Shown here: positions 8,652 to 17,992 of the stretch, piece after piece
Numbering within the stretch: position 1 is the first letter of the stretch
Layout: every line of letters starts with the position of its first letter
NCBI RefSeq assembly: GCF_000379725.1
Contig: NZ_KB903620.1
Location: 187,177-251,176, forward strand
From: Cytophaga aurantiaca DSM 3654
Lineage (GTDB): Bacteria; Bacteroidota; Bacteroidia; Cytophagales; Cytophagaceae
Reading direction: 5' to 3'
DNA: 64,000 nt
The notes under the pieces: generated by a model
What the model saw: only the letters and a program-made list of their open reading frames with translations
The model's database searches: none
Told to the model about the DNA's origin: nothing
Translations under genes and position numbers: made by a program

Positions 8652-8691
8652 AAAAAAAGGAGTTCCGCCAAATGGTGGAACTCCTTTTTTT
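8652..8691. terminator. Bidirectional terminator
   Basis: AAAAAAAGGAGTTCCGCC pairs with GGTGGAACTCCTTTTTTT across a 4-nt AAAT loop, with one G-T wobble. A and T tracts on both sides serve the convergent DUF4468 and HD-PycTM genes. Confidence 0.9.
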
Positions 8692-8714
8692 ATGCTAGCT
8701 AAACTCTTTATGCG

Positions 8715-9899
8715 TTACAACGGTATCACTACAAATACAAACGACAATACAGAAATAATAAATCCGAACATAAAAAAACTGTAAGCGATACGGAGCATCT
8801 TATATTTTTTGCCAAGCACCACACCTAAATGATATATATCACGGGTCATACTTCCGTATAAAAAATCATTATCATTCATTACCTGCTTAATACCCCATTC
8901 ATAATCTTCCAATTTCATTTTATAAAAATTTCCGAAGAATAATAAGTTCGCACGTTTCTTCTCAATATCTTCTTTGCTGAATACACCGCTTGTTACATTC
9001 GGACGGGTAACAAAAATTGAAAATACAATTGTTGTAAGCGATGTAAACAACAGCAACATGGTAGGAATCAAAAACCGCGGGTCGGTATCCAGCTTTCTAA
9101 ACAACACTGTTAACAATACAGATATGATGATGGAATTTACTGTGATCATGATGTTGGCTTTGTTGTCCGCCATCTCACTTAAGCGCAGGTGATTGGTTGA
9201 AGTCGTGCGGAACATCGTCTCCACACCTCTATTCACTTTCTCCTTATCTTTGTTTTTATCTTTATCTTCTTTGCCCGTTTCTTTCTTTGAATCTTCCATA
9301 TCTTTTTCTGCTTGTTTTTCTACTATTGCCTGAATGTTTTTTTCTAATCCCGGCTGAAGGATTTTTTTACAATAATCTGTCTTGTATGTTTGCTTCTTTA
9401 GAAAGATCAACGAAAAGGTTCGCCACTCCGAACCGCTAAGCTCTTTATTCAATAAGATCTCAACTTCTTTGCGAACTTTTTTATTGTTGTTTTTAAAATG
9501 ATCCGTTCCCAGATCATACAGATCGGCGTCGCAAATAATTTCTTCCAATAAATTAGTAGGGTTCTGCGGCATTTTTGTTGCCTGTATACAGCCTTCAATT
9601 TTTGAAATAAATTCTGCGCTTGCCTGTTCTTTTGATAAAAATTCTTTTGCAATTTTTATTGAAGCTTCTTCATGATTTTCTCTTCCGGAAATAAGATAAC
9701 CCACATCATGCAGCCATGCCGCAACAAGCACTACGGCAAGATCCTCTCCATGTAGTTTATAGTGTGCAGCAATTTCTGCTGCTGCTTTCACCGCATGTTC
9801 TGTATGTTCCAGATTATGATAATAAAGCTCTTTATCCGTATCCGCATAAAGTTTGCGAACATACTTTTCTGCTTTGTGTATCAATGATTCTTCATGCAT
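8715..9899 (-). CDS. HD-domain phosphohydrolase fused to a Pycsar-type (PycTM) membrane effector domain
   Basis: The 394-residue protein has two parts. Residues 1-195 form an HD domain: YYHNLEHTEHAV (His28, His32), WLHDVGYL (the HD pair at 64-65) and ICDADLYDLG (Asp126). A highly charged lysine/glutamate/aspartate linker (195-225) leads to residues 228-394, with MADNKANIMITVNSIIIS, two membrane spans (about 252-270, 276-297), a cytosolic stretch with NDNDFLYGSMTRDIYHLG, and a third span at 370-392. The second part matches the PycTM (formerly DUF5706) domain known from Pycsar antiphage effectors. HD domains typically hydrolyse nucleotides or cyclic nucleotides. No uridylate/cytidylate cyclase is adjacent. 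It is the last gene of a four-gene operon, 5 bp after the phosphoesterase gene. Confidence 0.82.
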   Translation of the reverse strand: MHEESLIHKAEKYVRKLYADTDKELYYHNLEHTEHAVKAAAEIAAHYKLHGEDLAVVLVAAWLHDVGYLISGRENHEEASIKIAKEFLSKEQASAEFISKIEGCIQATKMPQNPTNLLEEIICDADLYDLGTDHFKNNNKKVRKEVEILLNKELSGSEWRTFSLIFLKKQTYKTDYCKKILQPGLEKNIQAIVEKQAEKDMEDSKKETGKEDKDKNKDKEKVNRGVETMFRTTSTNHLRLSEMADNKANIMITVNSIIISVLLTVLFRKLDTDPRFLIPTMLLLFTSLTTIVFSIFVTRPNVTSGVFSKEDIEKKRANLLFFGNFYKMKLEDYEWGIKQVMNDNDFLYGSMTRDIYHLGVVLGKKYKMLRIAYSFFMFGFIISVLSFVFVVIPL

Positions 9900-9904
9900 A
9901 AAAA

Positions 9905-12900
9905 TTACAATTTAACGCCTAATGAAATATACGGCAATACGCCTTCTTTTGAACATCCAAGTGTCAGATTTACAACCAGCATTTTTGCTGGAGCGATATA
10001 AAAACCTCCTCCATAGCCATCATGCCATTGACCAGATTCTTCTCCGTGTGCCCATACTCTTCCAAGATCATTAAAAGCAATTAAGCCAATAGAGCCGGGG
10101 AAAAGATACGATGTAAAATCAAATAATTTTAAACGCATTTCGATGTTGTAAAAGAATTTGCTGTTTCCGGCAAAACGATAATTTCTATATCCTCTCAAAT
10201 TTGTACTTCCTCCTAAATAACACATTTGAAAATAGTACGGATCTCCCACATTAATGCCGCCGCCAAAATGATTGATAAGCACAAAACGTGGATCTTTATG
10301 AAAGCTTGTATACACAGTCATATCGGTTTCAAAACGACCGAAACGTTGATTGTGTTCGTCCAGTTGCTGCATGCCTGTAAGAAACGTATTCCAGTATACT
10401 CCGCGAATGGGCATGAATTCTGAATTCCGCGTGTCCAATTGAAATCCGCCGATCAATCCGGCAAATATTTTTTTTGTAAATACATTTTCATCCGGATTGG
10501 CGGCATCATACACATTGATATACCTTCCAACATTCTCCATCGAATCGGTTGCATAGTATTGTCCGATCAAGCCGCCATACACTTTAAACGTACGCGCAAA
10601 AGTATGTTCAAGTTTTATTTGAGCCGTAATCAAATTGTAACGTGTACGGTAATAGGTAATCGGTTGCTCACCCATTTTTATATACTGCGTTTCGTTCCCT
10701 ACACCAAAAAAGTTGGAAACGTTATCCGGTGCCCGTGCATCAAAATTAATTTTCAAATCATTTTTACCTATCACATTTACAAAGTGTCCATAGTATTTAA
10801 CATTGGTAGCTTTAGTAGCCAATGCATGACCAAGTAACAAGCGGTGTCTCTGTGCATACGGCTCTTTCCTAAAACCATATTTGGTGTACTGCAAACCCGC
10901 GCCTAACCATATTCCGTCATCTACATTGTATCCACCGCTTGCCTGTGGAAGCAATTGATTATATTTAAATGTGCGGCCGTTATACTCATTAATAGAAGGA
11001 TCTGTACTTTTATGAACAACTGCCTTTGACCATTTTGGAAATGCATTGTTTTTATCGGAACGATCATACACAACAATGTTTGTTCTGCTATGTATGGATT
11101 TTGAAATATTGAATGAATCTTTTTCCGCTCCTCCGATCATACGCACTTTAATGGATGATCGACCTTTGCCTGTTACATCAAACACATCATCGCCATCTCT
11201 TCCATACAAACGAATTTCTTTGGTTACTTTTTTATTGAATGTGCGTTCATAAAAAATATTCCCTTTACTTCCGTCTTTTTTGATTTTATAAACCTTTAGA
11301 ACGATATCTCCATGATTCTGATAATTCACTTCAAAATAATCGTCTTTATCTGAACCTGGAATTTCGACGGTATGTGCTAAAAAAGCATAATACTTCAATC
11401 CTTCTTTTAATAAAGCATTTCTTCGTGCAATTAAATTCGCGCGTATCTGTTCGCCATATTGTGCATATACGGTATCCGGCAATTGATTTACTGCAGCTGC
11501 TAAGATCGAATCTGTTAAGGTTTGCTGTACATGCTTCAATACAACGATCCATTCGGCTTCACTTAATTCATTCAAAAAGAAACGGTCGAAATATTTTGCA
11601 TTAAACATAAAGCCGTTCACATCTCTGATCTTGGCATCAAATCCCTGAATCTTTGGCATGATCCATTTACGTGCAGCAATGTATGGAAGTAGTCCGGAAT
11701 TTATAAAATACGTTTGATCCCGATCTCTTGGAATTGGCGAGTAAATATTTTTTTTGCCATCGACTCTTTTCTCCCATCGCCATTGGTCTTCATGCCGATC
11801 CCAATCGCCAATAAGCAGATCCAGCATACGCGCTGTGAGCACTGCCTTTTCATCAATGAGATTGTCGTTGTCTTCCTGAAGCTTTTCTAATACTTTAGCC
11901 GTGTTATATGTTTTTGCTCCATCATCTGATGCCGGTTCACGTTCTTCAAATACACATACGGTATTGGCAAACTCGGTTCGATAAATTCCTAAAGCAGGAT
12001 CATTCGGAACAAATACAATTTGAGGATTCGCATGTGGTACATTTAACTCTTCAGCAAGAATAGGAACTGTCAACGGTGCATAAGGCTGTGCTGCAGAGAT
12101 CTGATCCTGTACAATTGTTTTAGCTACTGTTCCGCGCAAATTGTCCGGCAATGCTTTTGCAGGATCTTTTTGAACCGTCCTCAACACCCATTCTTTACCT
12201 GTAGAATCAACCAGGCGCAACGATTTCGTTTGCTGTCCTCCTCCCTGTTGCAAAATTTCCAATCCTTCTTTTTGAATATAAAAGACTTTAAGTGTTACAG
12301 GTGTAGCCCATGACGTACGATAATTATCGCCAAACCAAAATCGATGTGCGTTGTTAACCTCATTGTATTCCGGAGCAATAGCAACTGTGATGCTATCTTG
12401 CTGAATACAGGCTATATTTTCAAGAGAAGCCGTTTTAGGTAATTGTACGATTGGTAAAATCGTGTCGTAAACAATCTTATAATTCGATTGTTCATCTACT
12501 GCATACATTATGATCTGCTCGCTGCCATCTGTTCTGTATACAACTTCAACAAAACCTCTTTGATCCGTTACGTAGGCAGCGTTCTTTCCTTTCTTAACCC
12601 GTTCTCTGTTAATGCCCGATCCACTGACAATATAATTTTGTTTGCCTTCCTGAATATGCTGTAAGGAATGATCGTGACCACCTGCATAGATTACATCCGG
12701 AGCAATAGACATGGCGTCTTCAATACGCTTCACCATGTTTCTGTATTCCGGGTGTTTCAGATCCTGAATGTTACCAAACGTGCCGCGTACCAATGGATAC
12801 AGTGAACCTAAAACAGGTAAAGGAATGTAGGCATTCTTTGACATTTCTGTAAAAGGAAAAATATGCTGCTTCCAGGTGTAGTAGCCACCATGAATACCAT

Positions 12901-13576
12901 AACTACGCATGGGCTGATGCGATGTGAAAACAATCCGTTTGTTTCTATTGCGATAGGCAATGTCTTTTAACGCATTAATTACATCGTCTTCGGTTTTGCA
13001 ATTGCAACCATTATCAATGCCCGGTTTTTCAAACGGATGCAGCCACCACTGTGTATCCAGTATCACGAACACCAGACTATCATTGATGTGGATCTCTTCC
13101 GGACCGGGACAACCTTCTTTGGGAAGAAAAAATATATTGTCTTGATGTAAACTATCTATCCACGCTGCTTCACGCTTAATCCGTTCCCAGCCTTCCGGAC
13201 CGCTTTTCTGCCAGTCGTGGTTGCCGGGGATCATATATACTTTTGCAGCATAAGACTCAAAAGGTAATAATTGCTTTGATAATACTTCTACATATTCTGC
13301 ATAATTATTATCTTCTTTATCAGGCAATCCCTTTTCATAAATATTGTCGCCGAGAAATAAGATCGTTGTTGTGCTATCTGATCTGTTTACATGATTTGCT
13401 ACAGCATCTGAAACAATGCTCTTTCCATTCAACAGTCTGCCTGCATCACCGATCAATATGAATCGATGAACAATGCCTGACGTATCTGTCTGAGCACATA
13501 CAGATGCAGAAAGGAATAATATCCCCGATAAAAAAATAAATTTCAGTATACGCACATGTTGCTTCAGTAAAAGCAT
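9905..13576 (-). CDS. Metallophosphoesterase / kinase-like / Omp85 beta-barrel fusion
   Basis: The start at 13576 gives 1223 residues with a signal peptide (ending SASVCAQ) and lies one base after the upstream stop (TGATATG), so translation is probably coupled; a longer start at 13633 is less likely. Residues about 33-350 are a calcineurin-like phosphoesterase with GDAGR (43), LGDNIY (75), IPGNHDW (117), TSHQP and GGHDH (299). Residues about 450-640 look kinase-like (CotH/FAM20/HipA style): WVLRTVQKD, then LLIGDWDRHEDQW (588) and PRDRDQ (616). The rest reads as an Omp85/surface-antigen barrel with GGSTNLRGYRNYRFAG and a terminal LPYISLGVKL. It should sit in the outer membrane with soluble enzyme domains attached. 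The kinase-like call is inference. Confidence 0.82.
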   Translation of the reverse strand: MLLLKQHVRILKFIFLSGILFLSASVCAQTDTSGIVHRFILIGDAGRLLNGKSIVSDAVANHVNRSDSTTTILFLGDNIYEKGLPDKEDNNYAEYVEVLSKQLLPFESYAAKVYMIPGNHDWQKSGPEGWERIKREAAWIDSLHQDNIFFLPKEGCPGPEEIHINDSLVFVILDTQWWLHPFEKPGIDNGCNCKTEDDVINALKDIAYRNRNKRIVFTSHQPMRSYGIHGGYYTWKQHIFPFTEMSKNAYIPLPVLGSLYPLVRGTFGNIQDLKHPEYRNMVKRIEDAMSIAPDVIYAGGHDHSLQHIQEGKQNYIVSGSGINRERVKKGKNAAYVTDQRGFVEVVYRTDGSEQIIMYAVDEQSNYKIVYDTILPIVQLPKTASLENIACIQQDSITVAIAPEYNEVNNAHRFWFGDNYRTSWATPVTLKVFYIQKEGLEILQQGGGQQTKSLRLVDSTGKEWVLRTVQKDPAKALPDNLRGTVAKTIVQDQISAAQPYAPLTVPILAEELNVPHANPQIVFVPNDPALGIYRTEFANTVCVFEEREPASDDGAKTYNTAKVLEKLQEDNDNLIDEKAVLTARMLDLLIGDWDRHEDQWRWEKRVDGKKNIYSPIPRDRDQTYFINSGLLPYIAARKWIMPKIQGFDAKIRDVNGFMFNAKYFDRFFLNELSEAEWIVVLKHVQQTLTDSILAAAVNQLPDTVYAQYGEQIRANLIARRNALLKEGLKYYAFLAHTVEIPGSDKDDYFEVNYQNHGDIVLKVYKIKKDGSKGNIFYERTFNKKVTKEIRLYGRDGDDVFDVTGKGRSSIKVRMIGGAEKDSFNISKSIHSRTNIVVYDRSDKNNAFPKWSKAVVHKSTDPSINEYNGRTFKYNQLLPQASGGYNVDDGIWLGAGLQYTKYGFRKEPYAQRHRLLLGHALATKATNVKYYGHFVNVIGKNDLKINFDARAPDNVSNFFGVGNETQYIKMGEQPITYYRTRYNLITAQIKLEHTFARTFKVYGGLIGQYYATDSMENVGRYINVYDAANPDENVFTKKIFAGLIGGFQLDTRNSEFMPIRGVYWNTFLTGMQQLDEHNQRFGRFETDMTVYTSFHKDPRFVLINHFGGGINVGDPYYFQMCYLGGSTNLRGYRNYRFAGNSKFFYNIEMRLKLFDFTSYLFPGSIGLIAFNDLGRVWAHGEESGQWHDGYGGGFYIAPAKMLVVNLTLGCSKEGVLPYISLGVKL

Positions 13577-13577
13577 A

Positions 13578-14396
13578 TCAATTAGATAAAATAGGTATTT
13601 GAATAAGTGTAGGCGATCCACCTCCGCCTTCATTTGTGATGTACAGATTTCCTGTTGGGTCGAATGTTATCCCTTCGGGTTGTAGAAAATACGTTCGATC
13701 CAATTCATATTCTGCAAGCAGTTTCCAGTCTGAATTTAATACGATCAATCGTTTTTCAATGGAAGCCAATAAATAAATATCTTTTGAAACAGGATGAATA
13801 GCAACTGCGGATGGGTGAAGCAGTGCGGTACTTTTTAAATCGCTCCAGGATAACACGTGTTCTTTTTTATTGGCATATGTTCCATCCGACGCATTTATAG
13901 TATAGGTAACCGTCTGCTTTTCTTTCGCACCCGTTTTCGAATGTTTCGGAATCAATACTACTGTGTTTGATACAACATCGACATAAAATGATTCATACTC
14001 GGCTTTAGGACCTGTATAGGAAAGTATTTCCAGTGTGCCGTCAAAGTTCAGTTTATAGATTTTACCATCACTGCGCAAAATATAGATCGTCTTTTCATAC
14101 ACTTGGATTTCTTCGTAGTCTCCTGCATCTTCAAAATCAAATTTATTTGTAATGCGGAAGTTTTGAGGATCTAACAAATACATAATGCCTTTTTCATCGT
14201 TAACTGCTACAAATGAATTTGAATCTGCCCAATATGCTATGCCGGAAATCTCTTTTAAGGGATGCTCCAACTCCACTTGCTTCATTTGAGCATAATCATA
14301 TCCTTTAATATTGATGGGAGCATTTTTATCTGCAGCGCAGGCAGCTAACAAAACAATCGAACAAAAAAACTGAATGTATTTTTTTCTAAAAATCAT
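13578..14396 (-). CDS. Lipoprotein with SdiA-regulated-type beta-propeller
   Basis: The 272-residue protein starts with a lipoprotein signal (SIVLLAAC, lipidated Cys near 20). The mature part has beta-propeller features: LKEISGIAYWADSNSFVAVNDE, YLLDP, EILSYTGPKAEYESFYVD, and a final LQPEGITFDPTGNLYITNEGG. This pattern matches the SdiA-regulated/SMP30-like propeller family, whose biochemical role is generally unknown. It overlaps the GAF-protein gene by 4 bp (ATGA) upstream and is followed after 1 bp by the phosphoesterase-barrel gene, so the three are translationally linked. A periplasmic partner role for the barrel protein is plausible but unproven. Confidence 0.78.
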   Translation of the reverse strand: MIFRKKYIQFFCSIVLLAACAADKNAPINIKGYDYAQMKQVELEHPLKEISGIAYWADSNSFVAVNDEKGIMYLLDPQNFRITNKFDFEDAGDYEEIQVYEKTIYILRSDGKIYKLNFDGTLEILSYTGPKAEYESFYVDVVSNTVVLIPKHSKTGAKEKQTVTYTINASDGTYANKKEHVLSWSDLKSTALLHPSAVAIHPVSKDIYLLASIEKRLIVLNSDWKLLAEYELDRTYFLQPEGITFDPTGNLYITNEGGGGSPTLIQIPILSN

Positions 14397-16675
14397 ATGT
14401 TTTTTCCTTTCATTGTTACCCGAATGGCTTTTAATCCAACGACCCCTTGCAGATCTTCCAGATCTAAATATTCAACTTCTTGCATAAGAAGCCCTTGTTG
14501 AATATACTTTTGAATTGCTTGTGCATACACATCAATTTCGCTTGCATATAAATATACAATCGCAATTTTGTTCGGCTGCGTCAGGCGTTCTTTGGTATTC
14601 AATACGCTGACTTTATCAATTCGTTTTTTTATAACTTCATATCGAATGCTGTATGAACCTTCTACGTCAAACCGATGTTCGTCTGCCCTGAAACGAATAT
14701 CAAGCGGACTTGTATGTGCAAGGATCAATTGCGTTGTCTCTAGTTTATAGGGAAGTTTATCATGTAACGACGCAGCAATCAATCCCATGTTCAGCATGGT
14801 ATCAAGTTCCCATTCTTTTATTTTCAGAATCATTTCGTCTGTAACAACAATATCCGGACTCAATGATTGGCCTGCATAGATTGTATATTCCCAGCCGTCT
14901 GTTCTGAATTTATCAAAGTAAACCGGAATGCTTTTTTTCAGCTTTTGCTCTTGAGTATCCAATACATCTTTCAAAGCATTATTGATACTGAAAAGGCTTT
15001 GTTCATAATTGATTTCCTCTTCATGCAAAAAATCCATTTCTATTTCGGCATCCGGATAATTATCCAACAAATCCTGCGATGCCTTTTCAATAAATAACCG
15101 GAGGTTTAATTCCTGTTCATCTGCAAGCGGATTTTCAATGGTGTCTTTCCATTGTCTCAGATCTTTCTTAGAAGTAGTTTTCGTATCTCCATACTTCGAA
15201 AGAATTTTTTCAACTTTCTTTAAATGATCTTTTGAATCCTTTCTTAAAGCCTTTTGTCGGGCAACAGAAGAATTTTTTATATCAATGGCCCCATAAAAAG
15301 GTGTAAGTTCTTTAAATGAAATATCCGGCAACTTTGCATTGGGAGCCTTTTGCATGGTGTTCCACGCAACTTCATTGAACTTCCATTCTACTGCCGGCTG
15401 AATCGCTGTGTAATTATGCATGATGAATGATTCCATCTGCTCATGCAGTTTATTGGTTTGGTAAACAATAAACTCAGCAAACATCGGCATAGCAGATTCT
15501 ATCTTGCGTACATCTTCCGCTGTAACCTGTTCATTTTCATAACTTGCCAACTCGATGATACCAACCAGGTCTTGTTGGTGAAATACCGGAATAATAGAAA
15601 AATTTTTAACGCCTTCTTCTTTTAAATAATTTTTAAGTTCGTCACATACTTCATTGGATGGTTCTTTGAATATCTGAATAGGGAATTCATATGCTTCGAT
15701 ACACATGTCAATAAAACGTCCTAAAAATTCATTCAATTCGGCAGTCGACAAATGCTTCTGTAATATTTTAAATAGTATACTTGAATAATTAAACGACTTA
15801 TGATAAAATATTTTTTTATTGATATCAATGAGCGGAAGAATTCCTACTTCAAGATCTTTTTTCTGTAATAATGAAAGTGTATTGTTCTTGATCTGTATGA
15901 AGGTGTCTTTGCGAGACAGGGTATGCATGGTAGCTACATTGTCACTTAATTGATTGAGGGATTCAAAGAGGGTTTCATCTTTAATTGTAAATAAGATGAA
16001 ACCCTCTAAACCAAAACCCGCAAGCGGTAATTGATCTTTCATTTCTTTAATGGATTGAATATTTCCTTTGGCATATTCGATCCATTCGTCATTTAATTCC
16101 GGAAGTGTCCCCGCATAATTAATTTGTACAAACTGATTGTTTGTTATAAAATGATAATGACGCTTAAACCCTTCACTATCGTCTGTTAAACGCAGCAGCG
16201 TTTGTGATGAATCCAATGCAATATCATTGATCCCATAACATTTATATAGAATATCTCTATACAATCGTCTTGCATATTCTTCATTTACGAAACTATCGTG
16301 CAAATGCAGTTTTAAATTTCCATCGGTATCTGAAATGAGTTGCTTAAACTCTTTTGAATAAGAAAAAAACTTCATCGGTGACGAAGGAGTGCCGATTGCA
16401 TACAGATGATTTGTACCCTGAGAAGGAATGTGATTGATGTGAATCAGATTGATCAGGTCAGTGAACGGATCAAGTACCGACCAGTTTTTTATTGGTTCAA
16501 GCAATACAGGGTTTGCATATAATATTTCAGCAATAGATTTAAGATATGACTTGTAAATAAAATTGTCTGATTCCTTTATCTGCGTTTCAATAAAATTCAA
16601 ATACGGCTTAAAAGATAACTCCCAATGCAGTGAAAAGGCAAAGCGAAAAGGAACATTAACTGATAGCGTTTTCAA
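14393..16675 (-). CDS. Large GAF-like domain protein, cytosolic
   Basis: The 760-residue protein has no signal peptide or membrane span. The central part, about residues 270-400, resembles a GAF domain (FSIIPVFHQQDLVGIIELAS followed by an acidic helix). The N-terminal 250 and C-terminal 300 residues are unrecognised; the latter is rich in charged helices and ends with a mixed alpha/beta segment. No histidine kinase, GGDEF or other output domain is visible, so it may be a sensor/scaffold using a novel output. It is the first gene of the tight operon with the lipoprotein, the phosphoesterase-barrel and the HD-PycTM genes, overlapping the second gene by 4 bp. Confidence 0.6.
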   Translation of the reverse strand: MKTLSVNVPFRFAFSLHWELSFKPYLNFIETQIKESDNFIYKSYLKSIAEILYANPVLLEPIKNWSVLDPFTDLINLIHINHIPSQGTNHLYAIGTPSSPMKFFSYSKEFKQLISDTDGNLKLHLHDSFVNEEYARRLYRDILYKCYGINDIALDSSQTLLRLTDDSEGFKRHYHFITNNQFVQINYAGTLPELNDEWIEYAKGNIQSIKEMKDQLPLAGFGLEGFILFTIKDETLFESLNQLSDNVATMHTLSRKDTFIQIKNNTLSLLQKKDLEVGILPLIDINKKIFYHKSFNYSSILFKILQKHLSTAELNEFLGRFIDMCIEAYEFPIQIFKEPSNEVCDELKNYLKEEGVKNFSIIPVFHQQDLVGIIELASYENEQVTAEDVRKIESAMPMFAEFIVYQTNKLHEQMESFIMHNYTAIQPAVEWKFNEVAWNTMQKAPNAKLPDISFKELTPFYGAIDIKNSSVARQKALRKDSKDHLKKVEKILSKYGDTKTTSKKDLRQWKDTIENPLADEQELNLRLFIEKASQDLLDNYPDAEIEMDFLHEEEINYEQSLFSINNALKDVLDTQEQKLKKSIPVYFDKFRTDGWEYTIYAGQSLSPDIVVTDEMILKIKEWELDTMLNMGLIAASLHDKLPYKLETTQLILAHTSPLDIRFRADEHRFDVEGSYSIRYEVIKKRIDKVSVLNTKERLTQPNKIAIVYLYASEIDVYAQAIQKYIQQGLLMQEVEYLDLEDLQGVVGLKAIRVTMKGKNI

Positions 16676-16693
16676 TAGAATTCTATTTAAAAT

Positions 16694-16743
16694 AAATTAC
16701 CCTTGTATCAACAGTTATTATGTTGCTGATACAAGGGTAATTT
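16694..16743. terminator. 17-bp perfect hairpin, probable terminator
   Basis: AAATTACCCTTGTATCA (16694-16710) pairs perfectly with TGATACAAGGGTAATTT (16727-16743) around a 16-nt loop. It lies between the minus-strand DUF748-like gene and the GAF gene, 19 bp before the latter's ATG. The minus strand continues ATTTTAAATAG, a weak U-tract. It could terminate upstream transcription or act in the 5' leader of the four-gene operon. Confidence 0.65.
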
Positions 16744-16852
16744 AAGTATTTTTTTGATTTGGCAGTTAAATGGAAGATCTAAATCTTATAGCTTCCGAAT
16801 CATTTTGCAAAATGTGTCATTTTTAGACTTCCCCAAACAATATTATTCCTTC

Positions 16853-17992
16853 TCATTCGTCTTTCTTCTCTTTCACTTTAAAAAACAAAAACTTCTTCTC
16901 GTTCTCTTCACCGTTTTTATTGAAAGAAACCGAATCATCAATTGTTTTTTTATACGCTTCTATAAAGGCATTTTTCACAACACGCACAACTGTAGTGAAT
17001 ATATCCGTATCTATTTTCTGATCCAGCTTCCCTTTAATAGGGATTTTGGTAGCAAAACGATCTTTAGGCTGATTTTTAAATACAGCAAACGTTGTACCGA
17101 TTGCTGCCTGCCATAATTTTTGCATCACAGTAGGACCATCTTCATTCCAATCTAGTACATCAACATCTTCAAGAACAGGCTTTACATAACCTTCTACATT
17201 TGCATCTTTCACTGACATTTCACTGTAGATCGACAATCTTCCCTTTTCAAAATCGAACTTGCCATAGGCCTTCGCAAAATTATTTAATGCTTTAAGATTA
17301 ATATTTGTAAACTCCATATTAATATCTGCATCCGGCGTTTGTTTCATTACATTCATATGTCCCTTCAAAGAAAGTGCTCCGCCGCCAATTGAACTTCCTG
17401 TTATTGTCAATTCTGAAGGTAAAGGTTTTTCTTTATCTTCAACATTTGAAAGGTTTGTTGCATGAAGGTCAAGTTGGTTTATAAAAATATCAACCTTTGG
17501 TGTTGCATGAAAATCGTTGTATTTAATTATGCCATTATGTATGTGAAAGCGGTTAATTTCAATAGGCAATAATTTATCCAATGGCTCCGTCCAGTCAGTT
17601 CCAGCACCCGTTTGAGATGTTTCCTTTGTTGGGCCTGCAACAAAATTTAACGTCGGATCAACAAATTTAACTTCTGCTTTAACAGCGCCTTTAAATAAAG
17701 CCGCCCATTCTATAGACAAATCAATTGTGGGTGCAATTAAAAAAGGTACAGGAACTTTGCCAGTAGTTTTATTAATCTCCAGTCCGTTGATCACATAAGC
17801 ACCGCGTATCAGCCAGATATCGACGTCCTCTACATGGCCACTGTATTCGCCCATATCAGCTAGTGTTTTGTTTAGATAATTTTTAACAATGGTTGGAAGT
17901 AATAAGCGAAAAATGATCAACGCGATAATAATAACTGAAAGAGTAATCGTAACGATTTTTTTCTTTTTTGATAAATTTTGGAAAAAGGCCAT
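16853..17992 (-). CDS. DUF748/AsmA-like membrane-anchored protein
   Basis: The 379-residue protein has an N-terminal membrane anchor (residues 12-32: lysine cluster, then IVTITLSVIIIALIIFRLLL). An AsmA/DUF748-like repeat body follows, with VDIWLIRGAYVINGLEI, IDLSIEWAALFKGAVKAEVKFVDP, RFHIHNGIIKYNDFHATP and an internal LNNFAKAYGKFDFEKGRLSIYSEM. Proteins of this superfamily are envelope-spanning and are linked to lipid transfer or outer-membrane homeostasis; a specific role is unknown here. It ends about 177 bp before the GAF gene with a hairpin between, so it may be a separate transcription unit. Confidence 0.75.
   Translation of the reverse strand: MAFFQNLSKKKKIVTITLSVIIIALIIFRLLLPTIVKNYLNKTLADMGEYSGHVEDVDIWLIRGAYVINGLEINKTTGKVPVPFLIAPTIDLSIEWAALFKGAVKAEVKFVDPTLNFVAGPTKETSQTGAGTDWTEPLDKLLPIEINRFHIHNGIIKYNDFHATPKVDIFINQLDLHATNLSNVEDKEKPLPSELTITGSSIGGGALSLKGHMNVMKQTPDADINMEFTNINLKALNNFAKAYGKFDFEKGRLSIYSEMSVKDANVEGYVKPVLEDVDVLDWNEDGPTVMQKLWQAAIGTTFAVFKNQPKDRFATKIPIKGKLDQKIDTDIFTTVVRVVKNAFIEAYKKTIDDSVSFNKNGEENEKKFLFFKVKEKKDE

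Noticed and set aside
10439-10837. 132-codon plus-strand ORF inside the phosphoesterase-barrel gene
   Set aside because: It is antisense to the barrel-coding part, has an odd composition and no recognisable motif.
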